64,000 nucleotides of DNA, taken from contig NZ_AP018165.1 in the NCBI RefSeq assembly GCF_002356335.1, forward strand, positions 3,658,001 to 3,722,000, read 5' to 3'. A program made the position numbers and the translations under genes. Under the pieces are notes generated by a model. The model did not search any database, was not told the origin of the DNA, and saw only the letters and a program-made list of their open reading frames with translations. Below are positions 49,309 to 58,656 of this stretch, in pieces. The stretch's first letter is position 1, and every line of letters begins with the position of its first letter. This DNA is from [Mycobacterium] stephanolepidis (GTDB lineage: Bacteria > Actinomycetota > Actinomycetes > Mycobacteriales > Mycobacteriaceae).

Positions 49309-50227
49309 TCCCGTCTCCTTGCTTATCCCGGCGCCGGTTGGCGCGGATGGCCGCGCGCACCACGATCGCAGATCGAGCCGCCAGTGCGCCCCGAATGCTC
49401 CAACGCAACGGTGCCTGCCACCAATGTGGGTGCCGGTCTGATTGATAGATGTAGACGCTGTCGTGGTGCGCGGAGAGGCTGCGCGCCGGGTCGCGACCGG
49501 CCGCATGACCCTTCGCATGCACAACCTCCGAGCTCGGCGCATACACGTTCTGCCAACCCGCACGTGTCAGCCGGTCCCCGAGATCGACGTCCTCCATGTA
49601 CATGAAGTAGCGCGTGTCGAATCCGCCGATGGCATCGAAGGCCTTGCGCCGCAGCAGCAGGCAAGATCCCGAGAGCCAACCGACGATGCGCTCGGACGGC
49701 TCCATCCGATCCTGGCGATACGCCGCGGTCCACGGATTGGTGGGCCACACCGATCCCAGCAGCGCGTGAAGCGCGCCACCCGCGAGCGAGGGCACCACTC
49801 GCGCCGAGGGATACACCGAACCATCGGGTTCACGAATAAGCGGACCCAGCGCACCCGCAGCGGGCCAACGCTGCGCAACCTCAAGCAGCGCATCGATGCT
49901 TCCCGGACCCCACTGCACGTCGGGGTTGGCGATCACAATCCATTCGGCTTCGGGATCAACCTGCGCCACCCCAAGGTTCGCGGCCTTCCCGTAGCCGACA
50001 TTGCCCCCGGTGCGCAGCAGCTCGACATCGGGCTCCTCGGCGGCCACTTCGGGCGCCCCATCGGTGGAGCCGTTATCGGCCAGGATCAACCGCAGCGGGC
50101 GATCGGTGGCGTGGCGCAGCGTTCTGAGGAAGCGATGGAGATGCTCGCCAGGCGAGTACGTCACCGTCACCACGGCGATCTGCTCGAGCGGCGCCGACGG
50201 GCCACTCGGGCGATGAGGATCAGGCAC
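49301..50227 (-). CDS. wbbL: Rhamnosyltransferase WbbL of the arabinogalactan linker
   Basis: The 308-residue GT2-family product has a GT-A N-terminus (VTVTYSPGEHLHRFLRTLRH, ILADNGSTDGAPEV), the metal-site region IANPDVQWGPGSID and GGFDTRYFMYMEDVDLGDRLTRAGW. It transfers rhamnose from dTDP-rhamnose onto GlcNAc-diphosphoryl-decaprenol, the second step of the linker that joins arabinogalactan to peptidoglycan. It sits between rmlD (15-nt gap) and manB (8-nt overlap). It matches the essential Rv3265c. Confidence 0.94.
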   Translation of the reverse strand: MPDPHRPSGPSAPLEQIAVVTVTYSPGEHLHRFLRTLRHATDRPLRLILADNGSTDGAPEVAAEEPDVELLRTGGNVGYGKAANLGVAQVDPEAEWIVIANPDVQWGPGSIDALLEVAQRWPAAGALGPLIREPDGSVYPSARVVPSLAGGALHALLGSVWPTNPWTAAYRQDRMEPSERIVGWLSGSCLLLRRKAFDAIGGFDTRYFMYMEDVDLGDRLTRAGWQNVYAPSSEVVHAKGHAAGRDPARSLSAHHDSVYIYQSDRHPHWWQAPLRWSIRGALAARSAIVVRAAIRANRRRDKQGDGNA

Positions 50228-50242
50228 GGTGCTTGAGGGTAC

Positions 50243-51097
50243 CTACCCCTGATGTGTGGCCAGCGCCTCAGCCAACGCATCCCGCCACGGACGCAGCGGT
50301 GCCAGACCCACCTCGGCCCATAGATCGCCGTCGAGCGCCGTGTACACCGGACGGGGCGCTGCGCTCGGAAAATCGACGGACAGACAGGGCTGCAGCCGCG
50401 AGGTATCCGCCCCGACCAGCTCGAACACGGCCTTCGCCCAGTCGAACCGGTTCACCGCTCCGCCCCCCGCCGCGTGCAGCAACGGTTCGCGAACGTCGGA
50501 GGCCGCGAGGTCCAACAAAGCCTCGGCGAGGTCTGCGGCATACGTCGGAGATCCGGTCTGATCGGTGACCACCCGCACCGGGCCGTCCCCGGCTGCCAAT
50601 CTCCGCATGACTCCGACGAAATCACCGTTGACGCCGGTGTAGACCCACGCCGTGCGCACCACCTGCGCTGTCGGTAAGGCATCGTGCACGGCCCGTTCTC
50701 CGGCGAGCTTGGTGTGCGCGTACACACCGGCCGGAGCCGTGGCGTCACCCGGGCGGTACGGGCGTGGGCCGGCATCACCGAACTCACCGCTGAACACGTA
50801 ATCGGTGGAGATATGGATCAATCTGGCCCCAACCTCGCGACACGCCTGAGCCACCCGGGCAGCACCTTCGGCGTTGACCGCGTACGCCCTGGCCTCGTCG
50901 CTTTCCGCGGCATCCACGGCGGTGTAGGCGGCGCAGTTGATCACGGTGTCCCCGGCAGCAATCACCCCGTCGGGCACGCCGTCGCGGGTAATATCCCAAT
51001 CAGTCGATTTCAGGGCACGGACAGGGAGGGCGCGAAGCGCGGCACGGGCAATCAGATGGGTGCCGAGCTGACCGCCCGCTCCGGTGATAACAAGCAC
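50243..51097 (-). CDS. rmlD: dTDP-4-dehydrorhamnose reductase
   Basis: The 284-residue SDR product (GTG start) has the Rossmann motif TGAGGQLGTH, STDYVFSGEFG and the catalytic YAHTKLAGE (Tyr-x3-Lys), then substrate segments RTAWVYTGVNGDFVGVMR. It reduces dTDP-4-keto-rhamnose to dTDP-rhamnose, the donor for the WbbL step. It is first in the rmlD-wbbL-manB operon and divergent from the LCP gene with a 119-nt gap. It matches Rv3266c. Confidence 0.95.
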   Translation of the reverse strand: MLVITGAGGQLGTHLIARAALRALPVRALKSTDWDITRDGVPDGVIAAGDTVINCAAYTAVDAAESDEARAYAVNAEGAARVAQACREVGARLIHISTDYVFSGEFGDAGPRPYRPGDATAPAGVYAHTKLAGERAVHDALPTAQVVRTAWVYTGVNGDFVGVMRRLAAGDGPVRVVTDQTGSPTYAADLAEALLDLAASDVREPLLHAAGGGAVNRFDWAKAVFELVGADTSRLQPCLSVDFPSAAPRPVYTALDGDLWAEVGLAPLRPWRDALAEALATHQG

Positions 51098-51216
51098 ACC
51101 GAGAGTCTGGCACGCCGACTTCGCTTCCGAGGGATGAGAGCCACCCCGACGTAGCCTTGACGAGGCTTGAGACTCGTTGCCCGGCGAACGCCCGGCCCGG
51201 AAAGAAACGGATCACC

Positions 51217-52722
51217 GTGACCGACCCTCACGCTCCTCGCGCGGGCGGCTCGTCGCAGACGGAGACGCCACGCCCTCTGTGGCGGGGTATTGCGACGCTG
51301 GCCGCCGTCGCCGTCATGGTGGTCACCGGCGCCGCCTGGGGAAAGATCGGCAACATCGATCCGAACATCGCCCGGTTCGATCTTCCCGGCCTGTTCGGCA
51401 ATGCCGGAAGGCCCGATGACGGCGCGATCGACATTCTGATGGTGGGCGTCGACAGTCGCAGCGACGCACACGGCAATCCGCTCTCACAGGACGAGCTGTC
51501 CATGCTGCGAGCCGGAGACGAGACGGCCACCAATACCGACACCATCATCCTCATCCGCATCCCCAGCAACGGAAAATCCGCAACGGCGATCTCCATCCCC
51601 CGCGACTCCTATGTCACAGTCCCGGACGGCAGCAAGGGAAAGATCAACGGCGTCTACGGCGAAGCCAAAGAGAACGACCGTCAGAAACGCGTCGAATCCG
51701 GCGAGACGCTGGAAGCCGCCGAACGCGAATCCGTCGACGCCGGGCGTTCGGCGCTCACCCAGACCGTGGCCAAGCTGACCGGCGTCACCGTCGATCGCTA
51801 CGCCGAGGTGAGCATGCTCGGGTTCGTACTGATGACCAACGCACTCGGTGGCGTCAACGTGTGCCTGAACGAGGCTGTCTACGAACCGATGTCGGGAGCC
51901 GACTTTCCCGCCGGTCCGCAGACACTCGATGGCCCCAACGCATTGAGCTTCGTGCGACAACGCCACGATCTGCCGCGCGGTGACCTCGATCGTGTGGTCC
52001 GCCAGCAGGTGGTGATGTCGTCACTGGCGCATTCGGCGCTGTCCGGGGGAACACTCACCAACCCCTCCACGCTGGGCAAGCTCCGCGATGCGATCACGCG
52101 CACCGTGGTGCTCAGTGAGGGCTGGGACGTCATGGACTTCATCAAGCAGCTGCAGAAGCTGTCCGGGGGCAACGTGGCATTCGCGACCATTCCCATCCTG
52201 CGCGAGGACGGTTGGACCGAGGACGGCACCCAAAGTGTCGTGAAGGTCGATCCCGATCAGGTGCGCAACTGGGTATCCGGCCTGCTGGACCAGCAGGCCC
52301 AGGGCAAGACCGAAGAGGCCACCTACTCCAAGGACCAAACAATCGCCGACGTCGTGAACGAGACCCAGATCAACGGCCTCGCCGCTGCCGTATCGGAACT
52401 GTTGGTGGGCAAGGGATTCACCGCAGGCAAGGTCGGCAACAACGATGCCGAGCATGCCGGCAACAGCCAGGTTCAGGCCGCGGAGTTGGACGATGTGGGC
52501 GCCAGGGCGGTGGCCGAGGCACTGGGGCTGCAGGTAGTGCAGAAGCAGGGCTTGGCCGAGCACACCGTCCGCGTGGTGCTGTCCAATGACTACCACGGTC
52601 CCGGCTCTGGCCGTGAGACCACACCTGCCGCCTCGGAAACCGGTTCCACCGAAGACGAGGCACCGCCCCCGCCCCCGTCGCCGATTTTCACGGCGGCCAA
52701 CGGCCCACGCTGCGTCAACTGA
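51217..52722 (+). CDS. lcp1: LytR-CpsA-Psr ligase (Lcp1-like)
   Basis: From GTG 51217 the product is 501 residues with one N-terminal membrane helix (about 23-43). The extracellular LCP domain (about 75-270) has VGVDSRSD, SIPRDSYVTVP, and LSFVRQRHDLPRGDLDRVVRQQ with the Arg residues that hold the polyprenyl pyrophosphate. A C-terminal LytR_C domain (about 365-470) follows, then a Pro-rich tail. Lcp1 (Rv3267) attaches arabinogalactan to peptidoglycan. It is divergent from the linker operon that makes its substrate. The stop overlaps the next gene (TGATG). Confidence 0.93.
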   Translation: MTDPHAPRAGGSSQTETPRPLWRGIATLAAVAVMVVTGAAWGKIGNIDPNIARFDLPGLFGNAGRPDDGAIDILMVGVDSRSDAHGNPLSQDELSMLRAGDETATNTDTIILIRIPSNGKSATAISIPRDSYVTVPDGSKGKINGVYGEAKENDRQKRVESGETLEAAERESVDAGRSALTQTVAKLTGVTVDRYAEVSMLGFVLMTNALGGVNVCLNEAVYEPMSGADFPAGPQTLDGPNALSFVRQRHDLPRGDLDRVVRQQVVMSSLAHSALSGGTLTNPSTLGKLRDAITRTVVLSEGWDVMDFIKQLQKLSGGNVAFATIPILREDGWTEDGTQSVVKVDPDQVRNWVSGLLDQQAQGKTEEATYSKDQTIADVVNETQINGLAAAVSELLVGKGFTAGKVGNNDAEHAGNSQVQAAELDDVGARAVAEALGLQVVQKQGLAEHTVRVVLSNDYHGPGSGRETTPAASETGSTEDEAPPPPPSPIFTAANGPRCVN

Positions 52723-53405
52723 TGGACCTCACCTCCCTGCTGCTGGGCGATGCGAACAATCCGGCGCCCCGGGTCACCTACTACGACGACGCCTCCGGCG
52801 AACGCATCGAACTCTCGACGGTGACGCTGGCCAACTGGGCGGCCAAGACCGCCAACATGCTGCGTGACGAATTCGGTGCCGGACCCGGGTCAACGGTCGC
52901 GGTGCGGCTGCCCGCACATTGGCAAACAGCGGGCGTGCTGCTCGGAATCTGGTGGGCCGGAGCCGAAGTGGTGCTCGGCGGCGAGGACAGTGCCGACGTA
53001 GCGTTCTGCACGCCCGGCGACGAACCGGACGCCGACGAGGTGTGCGTGCTGTCGCTTGACGCGTTCGGTCGCCCCGTACCGAACCTGCCGCTGGGACTGA
53101 CCGACTATTCGACGGCGGTCCGCGTACACGGCGACCGATTCTCACCCGCCGGTGCCGGGCCCGCCCTGAACGGCCGCAACGTTCACGATGTTGCCGCTGC
53201 CGCACGCGAAAGTGCCGCGACGCAAGGCATCACGGCCGAAGATCGGGTACTGGGCACCGGCTCCTGGGACAGCCCGGACGTGCTGGTCGACAATCTGCTG
53301 GCAGTGCTCATCGCCGGAGCCTCCCTGGTGCAGGTGGCCAATCCGGACCCGAGCGCGCAGGAGCGTCGGGTGACCTCCGAAAAGGTCACCCGCACGCTCT
53401 CCTAG
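52722..53405 (+). CDS. TIGR03089-type protein (reduced AMP-binding fold)
   Basis: The 227-residue product overlaps the LCP stop by one base. It resembles the Rv3268 family, which looks like the N-terminal part of an acyl-CoA synthetase (ELSTVTLANWAAKTANMLRDEFGAGPGSTVAVRLPAHWQTAGVLLGIWWAGAEVVL). It lacks the P-loop, the A5 motif and the C-terminal Lys domain, so adenylation activity is unlikely. The function is unknown; coupling to lcp1 suggests an envelope role. Confidence 0.82.
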   Translation: MDLTSLLLGDANNPAPRVTYYDDASGERIELSTVTLANWAAKTANMLRDEFGAGPGSTVAVRLPAHWQTAGVLLGIWWAGAEVVLGGEDSADVAFCTPGDEPDADEVCVLSLDAFGRPVPNLPLGLTDYSTAVRVHGDRFSPAGAGPALNGRNVHDVAAAARESAATQGITAEDRVLGTGSWDSPDVLVDNLLAVLIAGASLVQVANPDPSAQERRVTSEKVTRTLS

Positions 53406-53411
53406 CGCGAG

Positions 53412-54575
53412 TTAGGAACCAAGCAGGGCGCGGGTCATCACCACGCGCTGAATCTGGTTGGTGCCCTCGTAGATCTGGGTGATCTTGGCATCGCGCATCA
53501 TCCGCTCCACCGGGAAGTCGGTGGTGTATCCGGCGCCGCCGAACAGCTGCACGGCATCGGTGGTGACCTCCATGGCCACATCGGAGGCGAAGCACTTGGA
53601 CGCCGAGGAGATGAAGCCCAGGCTCTTCTCGCCGCGCTCGGCGCGCGCCGCCGCGGTGTACACCAGCAGGCGGGCGGCCTCGACCTTCATCGCCATATCG
53701 GCGAGCATGAACTGCACACCCTGGAAATCACTGATGGACCGGCCAAACTGCTTGCGGTCCTTGGTGTATGCGATCGCGGCGTCGAGCGCACCCTGCGCGA
53801 TCCCGAGGGCCTGCGCACCGATGGTGGGCCGAGTGTGATCGAGCGTCTCCAGCGCGGTCTTGAAACCGGTGCCCGGCTGCCCGATGATCCGGTCGCCCGG
53901 AATCCGGCAGTTCTCGAAGTACAGCTCCGCGGTGGGCGAGCCCTTGATGCCCAGCTTGTGCTCCAGCGGGCCGACGGTGAAACCCTCGTCGTCCTTGTGC
54001 ACCATGAACGCCGAGATGCCGTGGGCCTTCTTCTCGGGATCGGTCACCGCCATCACGGTGTACCAGGAAGACTTGCCACCGTTGGTGATCCAACACTTGC
54101 TGCCGTTGATGATCCAGTCATCGCCGTCGGCCTTGGCGCGGGTGCGCATGCTGGCCGCATCGCTGCCGGCCTCACGCTCGGACAGCGCGTAGGAGGCCAT
54201 CGCCTCGCCGCTGGCGATGGACGGCAGAACCTGCTTCTTGAGTTCTTCGGAGCCGCTGAGGATCAGGCCCATGGTGCCGAGCTTGTTGACGGCGGGGATC
54301 AACGAGGACGACGCGCAGACCCGGGCCACCTCTTCGATGACGATGCAGGCGGCCACGCTATCGGCGCCCTGACCGTCGTACTCCTCGGGAACATGCACGG
54401 CATTGAAGCCCGAGGCGACCAGCGCATCGAGGGCCTCCTGGGGGAACCGGGCCTTCTCGTCGACATCCTTGGCGTAGGGAGCAATCTCTTTTTCAGCCAG
54501 GCCACGGATCGCCGCACGCAACTCGTCATGCTCTTCTGCCAGCTTGAACAGGTCAAACGACGGGTTTCCAGCCAT
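53412..54575 (-). CDS. fadE25: Acyl-CoA dehydrogenase FadE25
   Basis: I choose ATG 54575 because GGAGG is 5 nt upstream; a GTG one codon earlier is the alternative. The 387-residue product has YALSEREAGSDAASMRTRA (FAD site), WITNGGKSSWYTVMAVTD and the catalytic Glu in YEGTNQIQRVVM near 370. It is nearly the length and sequence of the highly conserved mycobacterial FadE25 (Rv3274c). The substrate of FadE25 is not firmly known; short- and branched-chain acyl-CoA are candidates. It stands between convergent and purE genes. Confidence 0.93.
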   Translation of the reverse strand: MAGNPSFDLFKLAEEHDELRAAIRGLAEKEIAPYAKDVDEKARFPQEALDALVASGFNAVHVPEEYDGQGADSVAACIVIEEVARVCASSSLIPAVNKLGTMGLILSGSEELKKQVLPSIASGEAMASYALSEREAGSDAASMRTRAKADGDDWIINGSKCWITNGGKSSWYTVMAVTDPEKKAHGISAFMVHKDDEGFTVGPLEHKLGIKGSPTAELYFENCRIPGDRIIGQPGTGFKTALETLDHTRPTIGAQALGIAQGALDAAIAYTKDRKQFGRSISDFQGVQFMLADMAMKVEAARLLVYTAAARAERGEKSLGFISSASKCFASDVAMEVTTDAVQLFGGAGYTTDFPVERMMRDAKITQIYEGTNQIQRVVMTRALLGS

Positions 54576-54629
54576 CACAGCCTCCAGGATCGAACAGTTA
54601 GTCGCCGTTAACTGTACGTCACGGTCAAT

Positions 54630-55130
54630 TTAGTCGCCTAATAGTCTGCGCCGCAGCGCCTCATCCTTCTCCAAAACGGTTGCTTCCATGCTCGCTTGGA
54701 AGGCGACCACCTTGTCCCGCAGCGTGGTGTCGGAGACCCCCAGGATGCGTGCGGCCAGCAGCCCGGCGTTGCGGGCGCCGCCGATGGACACCGTCGCGAC
54801 CGGCACACCCGTAGGCATCTGCACGATGGACAGCAGGGAATCCAGACCATCCAGCCGCGCCAGCGGCACCGGAACACCAATGACCGGCAACGGGGTGGCC
54901 GAGGCCACCATGCCGGGCAGATGCGCTGCCCCGCCGGCCCCGGCGATGATCACCTGAATGCCCCTGTCGGCGGCGGTCTGTGCGTACTCCAGCATGCGCG
55001 CCGGCGTGCGGTGTGCCGAAACAACACCCACCTCAAAAGGAATTGCGAACTCCGCCAAGGCATTCGCGGCATCCGACATCACCGACCAGTCACTATCGCT
55101 GCCCATGATCAGGCCGACTCGCGCACTCAC
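54630..55130 (-). CDS. purE: N5-carboxyaminoimidazole ribonucleotide mutase
   Basis: The 166-residue product (GTG start, GAGAGGA 9 nt upstream) has the class-I PurE signature GSDSDWSVM at about 10-18, SAHRTPARM near 40 and [12 protein letters not shown] near 65. It converts N5-CAIR to CAIR in purine synthesis. It follows purK with a 67-nt gap holding a hairpin at 55157-55174. Confidence 0.96.
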   Translation of the reverse strand: MSARVGLIMGSDSDWSVMSDAANALAEFAIPFEVGVVSAHRTPARMLEYAQTAADRGIQVIIAGAGGAAHLPGMVASATPLPVIGVPVPLARLDGLDSLLSIVQMPTGVPVATVSIGGARNAGLLAARILGVSDTTLRDKVVAFQASMEATVLEKDEALRRRLLGD

Positions 55131-55156
55131 TATTCAGCGTCCTCTCATCGTCGCGC

Positions 55157-55174
55157 AGGCGCTCATCAGCGCCT
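55157..55174 (-). repeat. Hairpin between purK and purE
   Basis: AGGCGCT (55157-55163) and AGCGCCT (55168-55174) form a perfect 7-bp stem with a 4-nt loop between the purK stop and the purE ribosome binding site. With no T-tract it may affect transcript stability or the purK/purE ratio rather than terminate. Confidence 0.5.
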
Positions 55175-55197
55175 CCGCCTCTTCGCACAAGCGCCCA

Positions 55198-56412
55198 TCA
55201 GTGCGTCGCTTGCCATCCGTCGGTCCATACCGCGTGCGACAGCCAGTGCGCGGCACGCTCGGCGCGCTCGCGCACCTCGGCCACATACCGCGGATCGGAC
55301 GGCGAACCATCCGCGCGGCCCTGGATGTTCACGTGCCCCAGCTTGCGGCCCGCACGCTCACCCTTGCCGTACAAGTGCACCTTCGCCTCCGGGATGCGGC
55401 CCATCAAATGGTGCATCCGTTCATCGAGTGACATCGCGGGAGTCTCAGGTGCGCCCAACACATTGGCCATGACGGTCACAGGAGCAAGCGGTTCGGTGGA
55501 GCCGAGCGGGTAGTCCAGCACGGCGCGCAGATGCTGCTCGAATTGCCCGGTCCGCGCGCCGTCCATGCTCCAATGCCCGGAGTTGTGTGGTCGCATCGCC
55601 AGCTCATTGACCAGCAATCGGCCGTCATTGGTTTCGAACAGTTCCACCGCCAGGCATCCGGTCACACCGAGCTCGGTGGCGATCCGCAGCGCCAGCTGCT
55701 CGGCCTCCATCGCCCGTTCCTCGGGTAGCTCCGGTGCCGGCGCGATAACCACGGCGCAAATCCCATCCCGCTGAACGGTTTCCACTACGGGCCAGGCGGC
55801 ACCCTGCCCGAACGGCGAGCGGGCCACCATCGCCGACAGCTCACGGCGCATGTCGACGCGTTCCTCGGCGAGCAGCTCCACACCGGCGGCCAGTTGCTCG
55901 GCGGCCACCGCGCGCGCCTCATCCAGATCGTCGGTGATCCACACGCCGCGGCCGTCGTATCCGCCCCGCACCGCCTTCAGCACGACCCGGCTGCCCGTCT
56001 CAGCGGCAAACCGCTCGACGTCGGCGACGGTCTTGATATCCGCGAATCCCGGCACCGGAGCCCCGATGCTCTTCAATTTGCGTCGCATGAACGTCTTGTC
56101 CTGCGCGTAGATGAGCGCCGACGGCGGCGGCTGCACATTGACGCCCTCGCCCTGCAGGGTCTCCAGGAACGCCGTCGGGACGTGTTCGTGGTCGAAGGTG
56201 AGCACGGTGGCTCCCTTCGCCGCGCGGCGCAGATCATCAAGATCGGTATGCGAACCGAATACGACATCGGGGGTGACTTGAGCCGCCGGCTCATCGGCGG
56301 CGTGTGCCAGCACCCGCAGTGTCTGACCCAGCGCGATCGACGCCTGATGGGTCATCCGGGCCAGCTGACCACCACCGATCATGGTGACGACGGGAGTTTC
56401 GGGCACAGACAT
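55198..56412 (-). CDS. purK: N5-carboxyaminoimidazole ribonucleotide synthase
   Basis: The 404-residue ATP-grasp product has VTMIGGGQLARMTHQA at the N-terminus, VLKAVRGGYDGRGVWI (ATP-binding) and ELFETNDGRLLVNELAMRPHNSGHWSMDGA (metal and bicarbonate end). It carboxylates AIR with bicarbonate and ATP; PurE then acts on its product. It is first of the purK-purE pair and divergent from the GtrA gene. Confidence 0.95.
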   Translation of the reverse strand: MSVPETPVVTMIGGGQLARMTHQASIALGQTLRVLAHAADEPAAQVTPDVVFGSHTDLDDLRRAAKGATVLTFDHEHVPTAFLETLQGEGVNVQPPPSALIYAQDKTFMRRKLKSIGAPVPGFADIKTVADVERFAAETGSRVVLKAVRGGYDGRGVWITDDLDEARAVAAEQLAAGVELLAEERVDMRRELSAMVARSPFGQGAAWPVVETVQRDGICAVVIAPAPELPEERAMEAEQLALRIATELGVTGCLAVELFETNDGRLLVNELAMRPHNSGHWSMDGARTGQFEQHLRAVLDYPLGSTEPLAPVTVMANVLGAPETPAMSLDERMHHLMGRIPEAKVHLYGKGERAGRKLGHVNIQGRADGSPSDPRYVAEVRERAERAAHWLSHAVWTDGWQATH

Positions 56413-56564
56413 ATGTTGTCATGCTGGCCACACGGCCCCGCCGGAACGGTCCGTCTTAGCCGTCGTCAGCAGCCGGAATCAGGTGATCACATACACGCCC
56501 GTACCCACATGAGGTCTGCGGACCGCTTCGCACTGCCCTGCCATCTTCCGTACACTCGCCATTT

Positions 56565-57302
56565 GTGTCTTTCGCCGATGCCACCATCGCCCGGCTGCCC
56601 CGGTTCATCCGGCCTGTCGCCGAGCGGCACCACGAGCTGATCAAGTTCGGCATCGTCGGAGCCACCACGTTCATCATCGACTCCGGCATCTTCTACGCGC
56701 TGAAGCTGACGATCCTGGAGCCCAAGCCCCTCACCGCGAAGATCATCTCCGGCATCATCGCCGTCATCGCCTCCTACATCCTCAACAGGGAGTGGAGTTT
56801 CCGGGACCGCGGCGGACGGGAACGGCACCACGAGGCGCTGCTGTTCTTCGCGGTCAGCGGCATCGGCGTGCTTATCGCCATGCTTCCGCTGTGGGTATCG
56901 AGTTACATCCTTGAGCTGCGCGTGCCGAACGTGAGCCTGACGGTCGAGAACATCGCCGACTTCATCAGCGCGTACCTCATCGGCAACCTGCTGCAGATGG
57001 CGTTCCGGTTCTGGGCCTTCCGCCGCTGGGTGTTTCCCGACGAGTTCGGGCGCCAAGGCGAGACTCCGGTGGCCTTCGTCGCGGCCGAGGTGGACGACGA
57101 CGGATCAGGCACCGACTCGGAAAACGTCACCCCGTTGCACCCGCACCCGGGACTGCCCAACAGCACCACCGTGCATCACGGCACCGAAGTCGGCCGCGGC
57201 CTGTACGGCTCAGCGCATCACGTCGCGGGTGGCCGTTCCCGGCCTCGCCCGGTGGAACGGCTGTCGCCCTCTTCCGAACCGAGGGTGTCAAAAACCTCGT
57301 GA
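56565..57302 (+). CDS. GtrA-family membrane protein
   Basis: From GTG 56565 the 245-residue product has the GtrA domain with four helices (about 27-47, 55-73, 90-110 and 125-150: KFGIVGATTFIIDSGIFYALK, IISGIIAVIASYILNREWSF). A long hydrophilic tail (about 165-245) follows. GtrA proteins are thought to move polyprenyl-linked sugars, and Rv3277 matches. Its last 85 nt overlap the convergent PH-domain gene; both C-termini are low-complexity. Confidence 0.85.
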   Translation: MSFADATIARLPRFIRPVAERHHELIKFGIVGATTFIIDSGIFYALKLTILEPKPLTAKIISGIIAVIASYILNREWSFRDRGGRERHHEALLFFAVSGIGVLIAMLPLWVSSYILELRVPNVSLTVENIADFISAYLIGNLLQMAFRFWAFRRWVFPDEFGRQGETPVAFVAAEVDDDGSGTDSENVTPLHPHPGLPNSTTVHHGTEVGRGLYGSAHHVAGGRSRPRPVERLSPSSEPRVSKTS

Positions 57303-57775
57303 TACAGCCGCGAGTGGACGTATTCCACTCGCGGTATCTCGTGAAACTCCAACGGATCTTGTGACGCCGACTCGATGATCAGAGTGCCGGTGCGCAGAAT
57401 CCTGTCCACCAGACCGTGCCGGAACTCGACGCTGTTGACACGCGCCAACGGGATATCGATTCCCGAACGGCTCAATAGTCCGTGACGGAACATCACGCGC
57501 CGGTCGGTGATCACGAAATGCGTAGTCAGCCAGTTCAAGAATGGCCACACACTCAGCCAGCCGACCAGCACCAGCCAGACAACACCGATCGCGATCATCA
57601 CCACGTTCTTCGCGGTGGGCTGCCAGTCGGTGTTATCGACCATTGCGGCGATGAAGGCCGCCGCTCCGGTGGACAGAATCAGCACCAGGGCCGGGCCGAT
57701 CAGTCGCTTCCAATGTGGATGGCGGTGCAACACCACCTGCTCGTCGTCGGCGAGTACGTTCTCCGGATACCCCAC
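57218..57775 (-). CDS. Bacterial PH-domain membrane protein (Rv3278c-like)
   Basis: The 185-residue product has two hydrophobic helices (about 27-47 and 58-80) followed by a bPH domain: THFVITDRRVMFRHGLLSRSGIDIPLARVNSVEFRHGLVDRIL and GTLIIESASQDPLEFHEIPRVE. The C-terminus is rich in Ser, Arg and Glu. Such proteins are anchored in the membrane, with roles unknown in most cases. The gene lies 11 nt downstream of birA on the same strand and overlaps the GtrA gene 3' end. Confidence 0.85.
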   Translation of the reverse strand: MGYPENVLADDEQVVLHRHPHWKRLIGPALVLILSTGAAAFIAAMVDNTDWQPTAKNVVMIAIGVVWLVLVGWLSVWPFLNWLTTHFVITDRRVMFRHGLLSRSGIDIPLARVNSVEFRHGLVDRILRTGTLIIESASQDPLEFHEIPRVEYVHSRLYHEVFDTLGSEEGDSRSTGRGRERPPAT

Positions 57776-57786
57776 GTACAGCGACT

Positions 57787-58581
57787 TTACTGGTCGCTGA
57801 GCGGGCGCAGATGCGTAATGTCGCCCGCCGTTACCGCAGTGACGGTGCCGTCGGCCGCCTCGATACGGAGCTGTCCATCGTTACCGAGCCCGACGGCTAC
57901 GCCGATCAGTTCACGCTCGCCCGGCAGCTCGGCCCGCACCCGCGCTCCCAGGGTGACGCTGCGCGCGCGGTAGTCCTCCAGCAGTTGCTCATCGACTCCC
58001 CGGGCGGTGCGCCAATGCGCGATGCGGCCCCCGAGTTCACGCAGCACCGCTCGCGCCAGCTCGTTGCGATCTGGATTGGCCCAGCCCAGGATCGCCAGGG
58101 ACGTCGCATTGGGGTCCGGCAGCTCGTGTTCGGTGAAGGTGGCGTTGAGTCCGAGGCCGAGCACGATGGCCGACTGCGGTGTCGCGACCTCTGCCAGGAT
58201 CCCGCACAGCTTGCGCCCCTCCACCAGCACATCGTTTGGCCACTTGAGACCGGCCTGAATGCCCGACACCTCGGCGACCGCATCGACGATCGCCACTCCG
58301 GCCAGCAGCGGCACCAATCCCCACCGGTCCGGTGGCACCTCACCGACTCCTATACCCATCGACATCGACAGCTGCGTGCGGGCGGGCGCGCCCCAGTTGC
58401 GGCCGTGACGCCCCCGGCCGGCGGTTTGGTGTTCGGCCAGCAACACGACACCGTCGATGTCCTCCCCTGCCGCGGCACGTGCCACCAGATCGGCGTTGGT
58501 GGATCCGGTTTCGTCGACGACGTCGATGCGGCGCCACTGTCCGTCGGGGCTGTCGGTGAGGGTGAGTCTGTCCGAGGTCAC
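57787..58581 (-). CDS. birA: Biotin-protein ligase
   Basis: The 264-residue product is a monofunctional ligase with no N-terminal DNA-binding domain. It has the biotinyl-AMP loop GRGRHGRNWGAP near 52-63, then KWPNDVLVEGRKLCGILAE near 113, and the C-terminal SH3-like domain (RARSVTLGARVRAELPGERELIGVAVGL). It attaches biotin to carboxyl carrier domains, including presumably the biotinyl protein at 3939-4157. It matches Rv3279c. Confidence 0.95.
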   Translation of the reverse strand: MTSDRLTLTDSPDGQWRRIDVVDETGSTNADLVARAAAGEDIDGVVLLAEHQTAGRGRHGRNWGAPARTQLSMSMGIGVGEVPPDRWGLVPLLAGVAIVDAVAEVSGIQAGLKWPNDVLVEGRKLCGILAEVATPQSAIVLGLGLNATFTEHELPDPNATSLAILGWANPDRNELARAVLRELGGRIAHWRTARGVDEQLLEDYRARSVTLGARVRAELPGERELIGVAVGLGNDGQLRIEAADGTVTAVTAGDITHLRPLSDQ

Positions 58582-58656
58582 ACGTTCAGCCTAGGCCGAT
58601 AGACCGCATCTGCCTCACCCGTAAGCCACAAGGTCTCTACAAGTAGAGAACACGGG

